DNA of 64,000 nt, from positions 2,294,001 to 2,358,000 of the forward strand of contig NZ_JAJSOO010000001.1 in the NCBI RefSeq assembly GCF_029428875.1, written 5' to 3'. Below are positions 56,779 to 64,000 of this stretch, one piece after another (within the stretch, counting starts at the first letter, position 1; every line of letters starts with the position of its first letter). The notes under the pieces were generated by a model. The model saw nothing but the letters and a program-made list of their open reading frames with translations. It ran no database searches and was not told where the DNA came from. This DNA comes from Streptomyces sp. JH34. Lineage in GTDB: Bacteria; Actinomycetota; Actinomycetes; Streptomycetales; Streptomycetaceae. The translations under genes and the position numbers were made by a program.

Positions 56779-59700
56779 TCATTGGGTAGGCGGCGTCCAC
56801 TTCCCCTTGTCGACAGCTTCCTGAAGCCGCGCGGAGAAGTACGCATGCGCTTCGCGCATCTCCCTCTCCCGGTTCGCCTTGTAGAAGGGCGCGGTGTAAC
56901 CCTCGGGGGGATCGGGCCGCTCCTTCTTCTGATAGGCGAGGAGGTGCTCGTAGTGCTCCTTCGTCTGGCCGAAGCCGAAGGTGTGTCTGACGCCCGCAAT
57001 CCGTCGCTCCTCAGCGTCGAACCAAGTAGCGGCATCGAAGGCCTGCATGATCGGAAAACGAGATTTGTACATGGCTACGAGCGCATCAGCACTGACGCCG
57101 AGCCAGACAGAAACAAGGGCATCAATCTCCACGAGCGCCGCCCGCCGGGCACGCTCTGTACGGAAAGCCGTGCCGCGATCCCAAGCCGAGCCGACAGTGT
57201 GCAATGGCTGCAGTTCCGGCCAATCACACGCCCACGGTTCGTAGGCAGGCCATGTGGGGTCGTACAGCTCCTCCCAGAGATCCGCATACGCCTCGGTAAG
57301 GCAGTTAAGGCGGAGGGTGCGGAGGAGCAACGAGGAAGCGAGGGGGTGGACTACAGCGGGAGCAGGCATGACCTTAGCAGCGGCCACCCTGAGATCACCC
57401 CGTCCGGTGGTACGCAGGAAATAGTCCGCAGGCAGCGCCGTCCAGAACCCCGCGATTAGGCTCGTGAATGCGTTGCCTCCAACCGTCATGCTCTGAATCT
57501 GGTCGACATGCGCTGGCCCCGGAGGCACCAACGCCACGTATAGCGCCCGCTCTGTATCTGGTGCGATCTGGCGCCGCCACGCCACCCGGTAGAACTCCGT
57601 GTAAGGGCGTCGCAGTCGCCGCAGCAGCTCCGCCTCCATCTGTTCGTCCGTTACCTCGGCCGGTTCCACCTCGAAGCGACCGGCTGCGATGTTCCGCGCT
57701 CGTGCCATCTCACGCCCGGACTCCTTAAGCTGCTCCAGCGTCCTGCCGTCGCTCCACACGTCCTGGGCAGCCCGGTACACATCGGGCTTCGCCACATACA
57801 CGTACTCGGACTCGGGCACGGCGTCGTCAGCCAGGGTCATCGGATTGAGGCCCAGGACCTCGCCGCCACCCTGACTCGGCTGCTTGAACATGGGATTGGC
57901 CAAGCCAATCTGAGGCCCCTTGAGGATCACCTCGGACCAGTCGGCTGGCCGCCGGACCACACCCGCATCGTCAGCCATGCTGTAGCCGATAAGGTCGTCA
58001 TCCTTAGCGGTCTTCTCGTTGTAGCCGCTGGTGATTTGCGGCTCCCAATCAGCGAGGCGCACAGGATACGCAGCGAGTGCCTTGATGGCCTCAGCTTCGG
58101 CCGTGCTCACCGGCGACAACAGCCTCGCCTGGCGAATTGGCTGCGCCTCGTCGCCGGACAACTTCTTCCACTGCGCAAGAGTGGCCTCGTCCACCCGGAT
58201 GATCCGCTTACGGTGCGGCCGTTCGTCCCAGCTGGCACCGTACTTGATTCCAGGATCGGGAGCCGTTCCGTCGTCGTCGGCCGAAAGTCGCAGCGCATCA
58301 ACCGAGACGAGCCAAGACAGGTGGTCAAAGCCGATCTCACCTTCCTGCCCATAGATGTGTACGCCGAAGTGACTGGCGTGACCGACGGGAGGAGGGAAGA
58401 ACCGGTTACCCTGGTTCACGAAATCTCCGTGCATCCGGAGCCTGGTGTAGGCGGCCTCGCGCAGTCGGCCTTCCTTGTCCCCACTGAAGTGAGAACCAGG
58501 ATGGACGAGCCCCACAGTGCCGTTCTCGCCAAGGTGCTCCCAGGTGCGGCACATAAACGCGCGGTACAGGTCCGGACGCGTTCCCGAGATCAGCGGATAG
58601 GACACAGCACTACCCAGAAGCTCGGCTGTGGCTGCCGTTGCGGTCAGGTCACGCAGGTAGGCCATGCGGTGGGAAGCATTTTCCAGAACGGCACTCTTGT
58701 GCTCCCTACGTGCCGTGGCCGAAGGCTTCTCCGCGAGCCCGAACCACGGATCGAACTCGGCCAGCGCTACGCCCTCGTTCCAGTCAGGCCGCACCCAAGG
58801 CGGGTTACCCACCTGCAAGTCAAACCCGCCCCCCTCCCCCCGGAACACATGCGCAAAGTGCAGCTCCCAGTGGAAGAAGCCGTGGCCGTCCTCCGCCTTT
58901 ATGTCCTTCTCCGTCGTACCGGCGATGTCCTCGACCGTGTTCAGCCACGGGTAGCGGAACGGCAGGAGAGCCGCCGGCCGCATGCCGAGGAAGCCCTCCA
59001 GGCGGTCCTCCACGTCGGCCAGCAGCTCCAGCGCGTCGTCAGGGCTGAGGTTCTCGATGCCCGAGAGGAGCGACTGCTCAGGCATGTCGGCCGTGCCGAG
59101 GACGCCCTCCAGGAAGTCCAGCCAGTCTCCGAAGCTCTGGAGAGGGATGGCCCTCCGCTCAGGGGGACGGCTGCTTGCCTTCCTGCTCCTCCTAGCCCCT
59201 GCGGGCGGCAGCTCCGCGCCCAGCTCGCCCTGCTCACCGTCCGGGTCGTCGAACAGCCCGGTGGCATGCCACAGATGGGCGCCCGGAGCCGTGGCCGGTG
59301 TCTCGGCGGCGGTGGGACGCCCGTCCGACGGGCCAGGTGCTGCCGCCGCTTCCTGGGGGAGGCTGTCACCCGAGGCGTACACCGCGTCCGTGCCGTCGAG
59401 TTCGCCGGTCTTGTCCAGCGGCCAGAACCACAGCGCGCACCACGCGTCCATGACGGTCTTCAGCCGCCAGTACGGCGTGCCGTGGCGCGTCAGGTCGTCG
59501 AGGATCTTCTGCTTGTCCTCCGCCTCGGCCTCCGCCTCAGCCCCGGCCGCCTCCTCCAGCCAGTCGGCGCCCCACACGTCGATGCGGCGGGCGATCGTCC
59601 GCTCGGAGAGTTCCAGCCGGGTGGCGACCAGCGACCACAGGAACTCGGCTCGCCGGGCCACGCCCTGCAAGCGGCCCAGCTCGGTCTTCTCCGCCGCCTT

Positions 59701-62316
59701 CCGCCACCGGTCGTAGCGCTTCTGCCGTGCCTCGGCCGTCTCCTCGCCGCGCTCCTGGAACGGCTTCGGGCCCTTCGGTGCCTTCTGGATGCCCTTCCGC
59801 CACCTGCCGAGCGCCTTCGCCGCGTCCTCCGCGAGCTTCTTGGCCTCCGGCTCCCCGGCGACCGCGCCCCACCCGATCGCGGGCAGCAGGAACTGGTGCA
59901 CCGCCCCCTCGGGCAGGGGCCCGTCACGGAACGGCAGGTCAGTCGGCGGCAGAGTGTTCTTCTTCGCGAGCCACTGGCCGTCCGCCAGGACGCCGGCCTT
60001 GTAGACCTTGCGGCTCGCGCCGATGAGGGAGTTGCCGCGCCGCAGGTGCAGCCCGAACCAGGGGGCCCGCATGCCCGGGTGCATGGAGTTGAGCCACAGG
60101 GAGACCTCGGCCAGCTCCACCGCCGTGGCGTTGAGGTCGACCCCGTAGGCGTTGTGCAGGGCGACGTACGCCTTGGTCTTCTGGAGTTCGGCCTGCCGGA
60201 GCTCGGGGTCGATGCGGCGGCCCAGCTCGTGTTCACGCCGCCGCAGGTACTCGGCGGCCACCTGGTCGATCGCCTCGTTGAGGAACGCACCCGAGCCGAG
60301 AGCCGGCTCGCAGATCTTCCACTCCAGGAGTTCCCTGGCCGGGGTCGTGGTGTCGTGCTGGTCCAGCCGGTGCTTGAGGGCCAGCTCGACCGTGACCTCG
60401 GTCAGTGACTTCGGCGTGTAGTACGAGGCGGAGGTCTGGCGGTCGCGGCCGGCCAACCGGTAGACGAACGTGCCCTCCGGGTGGACCACCCGCTCACGAC
60501 GGCCGGTCTCGGGATCGGTCCGCCGGACGAAAACCTCGTCCGTGTAGTCCTGCACGCGGGAGGCCGGGATCATCCAGCTGCCGCCCGAGGAGTCGCCGCC
60601 CTTGGCGACCTCGTAGAGCTCCTCCTCGGCGATGAAACCGGTGTACGACATCAGGCCCTCGTACACCGCGCCGAGCTGGTTGATGCCGAGTTGCGCGTAG
60701 GAGATGAATCCGCCGCGTTCCTTGCCCCTGCCCTGGGTGAGCATCAGGCGGCGCAGCACCTTGTGCAGGGTCTCGTTGCGCAGCCGGGTGTCCAGGAGCG
60801 GGAGGCGGCGCTCGTCGTCGCCGCGCCCATATGCCGGGTTCTCGATCTGGTCGTCCGAGATGAGGCGGACGGCCTTCTTGGCGAACAGCTCGGACTTCAG
60901 GGCCTCGAAGCGCAGGCCCGCGCTGGTGCTGCGGGCGGCGGCGCGGCGGGCACGGTCGGCCTCACGGACACGCTCGGTGTGTTCGGCCTGGGTGATGGCG
61001 CCGGCGGCGAGGAGCCCGTCCGCCTGCCGCTCGGCATCGGCGGCCTCACGGACGGCGGCCTCCGCCGCCAGGTCCTCGGGCTCGGTGCCGTAACGGCGGT
61101 GGCCGTTCTCGACCTTGTCGAAGAGCAGGTCCAGCGACTCGTACAGGTGGAAGCCGCGCCGGGAGCGCTCGCCCACCAGGTCGCGCAGGACGAGGTCGCC
61201 GAGGCGCTGGAGGCCGTAGCCCCGCTCGTACTCCGGGTAGTCGGAGGGCAGGATGCCCAGCGCCGGGCTGGCCTCGGCGTACAACAGGAACAGGATGCGG
61301 TACAGGTAGCGCAGCGACTCCCGGCTGAGCTCCTTGGCCAGGCGGGCCGGGTCGTCGAGCTCGGCCGGGGTGATGCCGTTCTCCGGTTCACGCAGGCGTG
61401 CCAGGACCTCGTTGGCGATCCACTCGACGCTCAGACGCAGGCCCTCGCGCAGTTCGGTGGAGACCCCGACCGCGTGCTTTCCGGACTTGTCGAGGAAGCC
61501 GGCCAGCGGCGCGGTGCCGCCCTCGGTGGGGACGCGCAGCGAGTCGGCACCGAACAGCGCTGCCACCGTGTCGAGTTCGCCGCCGTGCCGGTCGTCGCGG
61601 CGGTTGAGCGCGGCGTCGAGGTCGGCGGCCAGGTAGCGGCCCTCGTGCCAGGCGAGGCGGTCGGCGAGGACGACGACGCCGCCGACGAGCAGGAGGACGT
61701 AGCGCGGGGGTGTGTCGCAGGCGAAGAGGAAGTCGGTGACGGCCTTGGCGTCTTCGAGGAGCGCCGCCCCCTCCAGGGCGACGGGGTGGAGCAGGCGGCC
61801 GGCCTCGTCCGGGTCGAGCGCCGCGTCGGGCTCGGTGGTCCAGCCGCAGGAGACGGCATACAGGCCGGGCTCGGCGTGGGAGACCTGGACGGTGTACGCG
61901 TGGTCGGCGCGGTGGACGGTGACGGCCTGCTCGTGCGCGTCGGTGTAGCCGAGGGCCTTCAATGTGTCCAGGTGGACCTCGGTGAACCGCTTCTGCCAGC
62001 CCTCGTTCTCGGGCGCGTCGGGATCGACGAGCGCCTTCGCATCCGTGACCAGGGCCGCGCGGCCCGCGAAGTAGGAGGTGCGCAGGGCACGCAGGCCCTC
62101 ACGGGGGGTTCGGGCGCGGGAGGGTACGGAGGCGGGGTCGAGACCTTGACGTTTCGCCTCGGCGACCGCGTCGGCGTGCCTGCGGCGCTCCTCCTCCTCG
62201 AAGGCGGCCCAGCGGGCGAGGAGACCGTCCTTGGCCTTGAGGTCCTTGGGCAGGACCTCGGCGAGGTAGTGGGCCGAGAGGTAGTCGCCGTGGTTGACCA
62301 GAGAGTCGTACGTCAC
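56779..62316 (-). CDS. Giant N6-adenine DNA methyltransferase (Eco57I/PglX/DrmMI-like)
   Basis: The 1,845-residue protein has a ~600-residue N-terminal helical region and the SAM motif I ICEPALGSGAFLNEA (~672), followed by YGVDLNATAVELAEVSLWL. Motif IV is reduced to NPPWVRPDW (~1170). A long C-terminal target-recognition part follows. NPPW marks an adenine-N6 (gamma) enzyme. Architecture fits DrmMI of class 1 DISARM or PglX of BREX; the neighbouring SNF2 helicase favours DISARM. GTG 62316 lies 1 nt after the helicase stop, with GGAG upstream. The C-terminal third is less GC-rich than the rest. Confidence 0.88.
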   Translation of the reverse strand: MTYDSLVNHGDYLSAHYLAEVLPKDLKAKDGLLARWAAFEEEERRRHADAVAEAKRQGLDPASVPSRARTPREGLRALRTSYFAGRAALVTDAKALVDPDAPENEGWQKRFTEVHLDTLKALGYTDAHEQAVTVHRADHAYTVQVSHAEPGLYAVSCGWTTEPDAALDPDEAGRLLHPVALEGAALLEDAKAVTDFLFACDTPPRYVLLLVGGVVVLADRLAWHEGRYLAADLDAALNRRDDRHGGELDTVAALFGADSLRVPTEGGTAPLAGFLDKSGKHAVGVSTELREGLRLSVEWIANEVLARLREPENGITPAELDDPARLAKELSRESLRYLYRILFLLYAEASPALGILPSDYPEYERGYGLQRLGDLVLRDLVGERSRRGFHLYESLDLLFDKVENGHRRYGTEPEDLAAEAAVREAADAERQADGLLAAGAITQAEHTERVREADRARRAAARSTSAGLRFEALKSELFAKKAVRLISDDQIENPAYGRGDDERRLPLLDTRLRNETLHKVLRRLMLTQGRGKERGGFISYAQLGINQLGAVYEGLMSYTGFIAEEELYEVAKGGDSSGGSWMIPASRVQDYTDEVFVRRTDPETGRRERVVHPEGTFVYRLAGRDRQTSASYYTPKSLTEVTVELALKHRLDQHDTTTPARELLEWKICEPALGSGAFLNEAIDQVAAEYLRRREHELGRRIDPELRQAELQKTKAYVALHNAYGVDLNATAVELAEVSLWLNSMHPGMRAPWFGLHLRRGNSLIGASRKVYKAGVLADGQWLAKKNTLPPTDLPFRDGPLPEGAVHQFLLPAIGWGAVAGEPEAKKLAEDAAKALGRWRKGIQKAPKGPKPFQERGEETAEARQKRYDRWRKAAEKTELGRLQGVARRAEFLWSLVATRLELSERTIARRIDVWGADWLEEAAGAEAEAEAEDKQKILDDLTRHGTPYWRLKTVMDAWCALWFWPLDKTGELDGTDAVYASGDSLPQEAAAAPGPSDGRPTAAETPATAPGAHLWHATGLFDDPDGEQGELGAELPPAGARRSRKASSRPPERRAIPLQSFGDWLDFLEGVLGTADMPEQSLLSGIENLSPDDALELLADVEDRLEGFLGMRPAALLPFRYPWLNTVEDIAGTTEKDIKAEDGHGFFHWELHFAHVFRGEGGGFDLQVGNPPWVRPDWNEGVALAEFDPWFGLAEKPSATARREHKSAVLENASHRMAYLRDLTATAATAELLGSAVSYPLISGTRPDLYRAFMCRTWEHLGENGTVGLVHPGSHFSGDKEGRLREAAYTRLRMHGDFVNQGNRFFPPPVGHASHFGVHIYGQEGEIGFDHLSWLVSVDALRLSADDDGTAPDPGIKYGASWDERPHRKRIIRVDEATLAQWKKLSGDEAQPIRQARLLSPVSTAEAEAIKALAAYPVRLADWEPQITSGYNEKTAKDDDLIGYSMADDAGVVRRPADWSEVILKGPQIGLANPMFKQPSQGGGEVLGLNPMTLADDAVPESEYVYVAKPDVYRAAQDVWSDGRTLEQLKESGREMARARNIAAGRFEVEPAEVTDEQMEAELLRRLRRPYTEFYRVAWRRQIAPDTERALYVALVPPGPAHVDQIQSMTVGGNAFTSLIAGFWTALPADYFLRTTGRGDLRVAAAKVMPAPAVVHPLASSLLLRTLRLNCLTEAYADLWEELYDPTWPAYEPWACDWPELQPLHTVGSAWDRGTAFRTERARRAALVEIDALVSVWLGVSADALVAMYKSRFPIMQAFDAATWFDAEERRIAGVRHTFGFGQTKEHYEHLLAYQKKERPDPPEGYTAPFYKANREREMREAHAYFSARLQEAVDKGKWTPPTQ

Positions 62317-62317
62317 G

Positions 62318-64000
62318 TCAGTTCTCCGCCTGGGCGTCGGACGGGTGAGGGTCGGCGGCGGGCGGCCCGGCCGTCGGGTCCGTTTCCGGCCCGGTGCCGG
62401 AAGCGTCCGGGGCGCCGGGGCGGTCGAGGACGGCCAGGACGCGCAGCAGCGGCCGGCCGGTGGTGTGCAACTGGTCCAGAAGCCGTGCCAGTTCGTCGGC
62501 TGTCTCCTCGACGAGGCGTTCGCGGCGGCCGGTGACGCCGGGCAGCAGGGAGTCCGTACGCCACTGGGCGACATGGGCCCGGTAGGTGGCGAGCGGCTCG
62601 CTGATCTGCTCCTCCCAGGCGGCCCTTCCCGTCTCCAGGTGGTCACGCGCCGCCGCGACGGCCGCCGGCACGAGGGCCTGGAGCGCCTCAGGGTCGCGTG
62701 GGCCACCGGTACGGGCGAGCCTCGGTCCGACCTTCGCGTCGCGCAATGCGTCCGCCATGGGACGCACCTCGGGTGTCCCGGTGCCGTCGCCGCCGAGCCC
62801 GGTCACCGCCATCCAGCGCACCACGGTGGGGCGGCCCAGTGCGTTGGAGTGGATGCCCTGGACGAGGAAAACGGGTCCTTCGACGTGCGGGGTGGTGATG
62901 ACCGGGGCCTCCTGCCGTCCGAACTCGACGAGGACCTTGTCCGTCAGCCACTCCACCACCGGGTGGACGTCGGTGAGGAAGGAGACCTCCGGCCACATGG
63001 TGGTGCTGCTCTCCCTGGCCTCGTTGAGCTTGCGCTGCGCGAGGGCGCGGTCGAAGGTGACCAGCATCCGATCGGCGACACGCTGCTCCTTCAGGTAGGA
63101 GGGCGGCAGGGCCTTGAGGCGGTGCAGCAGGTCGGGGGCCATGGCCGGGGAGAGCGAGAAGTACGCGCCCCCCTTGGCGTCGGTGCCGGACGCCAGACCG
63201 ATCAGGTCCTGGGCACGGTCCTGGTACACCAAGTCGAGGGCGGTGTCGACGAAGTCGGCGGTGTCCCCCTCGAACAGGGAGATCAGCTCGGCGCGTGCGG
63301 GCAGCTCCTGTTCGGCGATCGTGCCCACCTGGCCGAAGAGGTCGGCGAGGGTGTTGTCCTCGGCGGGGTCGGACTCCAGGAACTCCTCGACGGTGACCCC
63401 GCGGACCAGCTCCTTGATCAGCCGGCGCTCCTCCTCCTCCGCCCGGTAGATGCCTGACACGGCCTCGGCCGTCCCGTCCAGCTTGTGCGCCTCCTCCTCG
63501 CGGAGGAGCAACTTCTCGGCGACCGTGCGGTCGTCCTTGGCGCCGGGGACCGCGGAGGTGAGGATCAGGGCACGGAACTGGGGCTCGTGCTTCTGCCCGT
63601 ACCGGTCGATACGTCCGTTGCGCTGCTCGATGCGGATCAGCGACCACGGGATGTCGTAGTGGATCAGATGGTGGCACTGGCGGTGCAGGTTGACGCCCTC
63701 GGAGGCGACGTCACCGGTGAACAGCAGCCGGACCGGGTCGTCGGCCAGCCCGAACGCCTCCAGGATCTTGGCCTGTTCGTCGTCGCTGAGACCGCCGTGC
63801 ATGACCGAGACGGCCTTCGCCGTGCCGTCGGCCCCGACGGGGAAGCCGAGCCGGGCCGGGACGGTCTCGGCCAGCCAGGTGAGCGTACGGACGCGCTCGG
63901 AGAAGACCACGGCACGGGTGGCCGACCGGGGGCCGACCCCGATGTCCTTCAACTGTTCGACGAGTGCGTCGAGCTTGGCGGAGTCACCGGGTGCGGTGCC
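62318..64000 (-). CDS. SNF2-type helicase, C-terminal part (DrmD-like; 5' end beyond window)
   Basis: The visible 560 residues begin inside the second RecA fold: RAVVFSERVRTLTWLAETVP, VMHGGLSDDEQAKILEAF, LLFTGDVASEGVNLHRQCHHLIHYD and IRIEQRNGRIDRYGQ, the Arg-finger motif VI of SNF2/RapA helicases. A ~400-residue C-terminal domain with long helices follows. The stop is 1 nt before the methyltransferase start, so the two are one translational unit. The order SNF2 helicase then adenine methylase is that of drmD-drmMI. The Walker A half is outside the window. Confidence 0.9.
   Translation of the reverse strand, partial: GTAPGDSAKLDALVEQLKDIGVGPRSATRAVVFSERVRTLTWLAETVPARLGFPVGADGTAKAVSVMHGGLSDDEQAKILEAFGLADDPVRLLFTGDVASEGVNLHRQCHHLIHYDIPWSLIRIEQRNGRIDRYGQKHEPQFRALILTSAVPGAKDDRTVAEKLLLREEEAHKLDGTAEAVSGIYRAEEEERRLIKELVRGVTVEEFLESDPAEDNTLADLFGQVGTIAEQELPARAELISLFEGDTADFVDTALDLVYQDRAQDLIGLASGTDAKGGAYFSLSPAMAPDLLHRLKALPPSYLKEQRVADRMLVTFDRALAQRKLNEARESSTTMWPEVSFLTDVHPVVEWLTDKVLVEFGRQEAPVITTPHVEGPVFLVQGIHSNALGRPTVVRWMAVTGLGGDGTGTPEVRPMADALRDAKVGPRLARTGGPRDPEALQALVPAAVAAARDHLETGRAAWEEQISEPLATYRAHVAQWRTDSLLPGVTGRRERLVEETADELARLLDQLHTTGRPLLRVLAVLDRPGAPDASGTGPETDPTAGPPAADPHPSDAQAEN

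Noticed and set aside
58036..60408. A 790-codon plus-strand frame inside the methyltransferase region
   Set aside because: Antisense to the conserved motifs I and IV of the methylase; no recognisable protein.
28855..64000. Prophage or integrative element
   Set aside because: No integrase, capsid, terminase, replication or transfer gene was seen; accessory genes are defence and toxin genes only.

Overview
The window is high-GC actinobacterial DNA and almost certainly a Streptomyces chromosome. The evidence is strong third-position G/C, GTG and TTG starts, and a conserved gene order: atpIBEFHAGDC, a MraY-like transferase, glyA, LMW-PTP, Sua5, prmC, prfA, rpmE, rho, thrB/thrC/hom, lysA, nrtL. 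From memory this matches the core of the Streptomyces coelicolor chromosome. No database was consulted.

Region 1 (1-28,700) is housekeeping, nearly all on the minus strand. It opens with the tail of a secreted GH18 chitinase. Next come a DUF2550 protein and the complete F1Fo ATP synthase operon, with a Rex-type redox operator upstream of atpI. The block 9,027-15,619 serves envelope and translation functions: undecaprenyl-phosphate GlcNAc-1-P transferase family, SHMT, an LMW phosphatase-like protein without its nucleophile, t6A synthesis, release-factor methyltransferase, RF1 and L31. An LCP-family cell-wall ligase, a secreted trypsin with FG-GAP repeats and a Rho with a long disordered insertion follow. 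The aspartate-family genes (thrB, thrC, hom, lysA), an ArgS-like anticodon-binding protein, a lone receiver protein and tRNA-Arg(CCG) close the core.

Region 2 (28,855-43,439) begins right after the tRNA and is a defence island on the minus strand. It has a DUF262/HNH (GmrSD-like) nuclease, a RelE-like/UvrD helicase fusion and a 2,243-residue helicase with a DUF1998-type cysteine cluster and a C-terminal nuclease-like domain. An unknown protein, a DUF3696-type AAA ATPase and a second DUF262 protein without HNH complete it. Several genes overlap by 4 bp, so they are probably translated together.

Region 3 (43,543-56,733) is bracketed by regulators: an anti-sigma-like ATPase on the left and an XRE/DUF5753 plus DUF397 pair on the right. 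Each has its own copy of the palindrome GCGTACGC-N7-GCGTACGC. Between them lie a type VII-secreted polymorphic toxin cassette (two WXG100 helpers, an RNase A-like toxin, immunity candidates, an orphan toxin tip and a SMI1-Lsr2 fusion), an EACC1-caspase conflict operon, and a few regulators and orphans.

Region 4 (56,779-64,000) holds a giant N6-adenine methyltransferase and the 3' part of an SNF2-type helicase, again on the minus strand. Together with region 2 the gene set resembles a class 1 DISARM system (SNF2 helicase, adenine methylase, helicase plus DUF1998). My main hypothesis is that one large DISARM-like locus has been split by an ~11.5 kb toxin/caspase insert placed between two normally divergent regulator genes.
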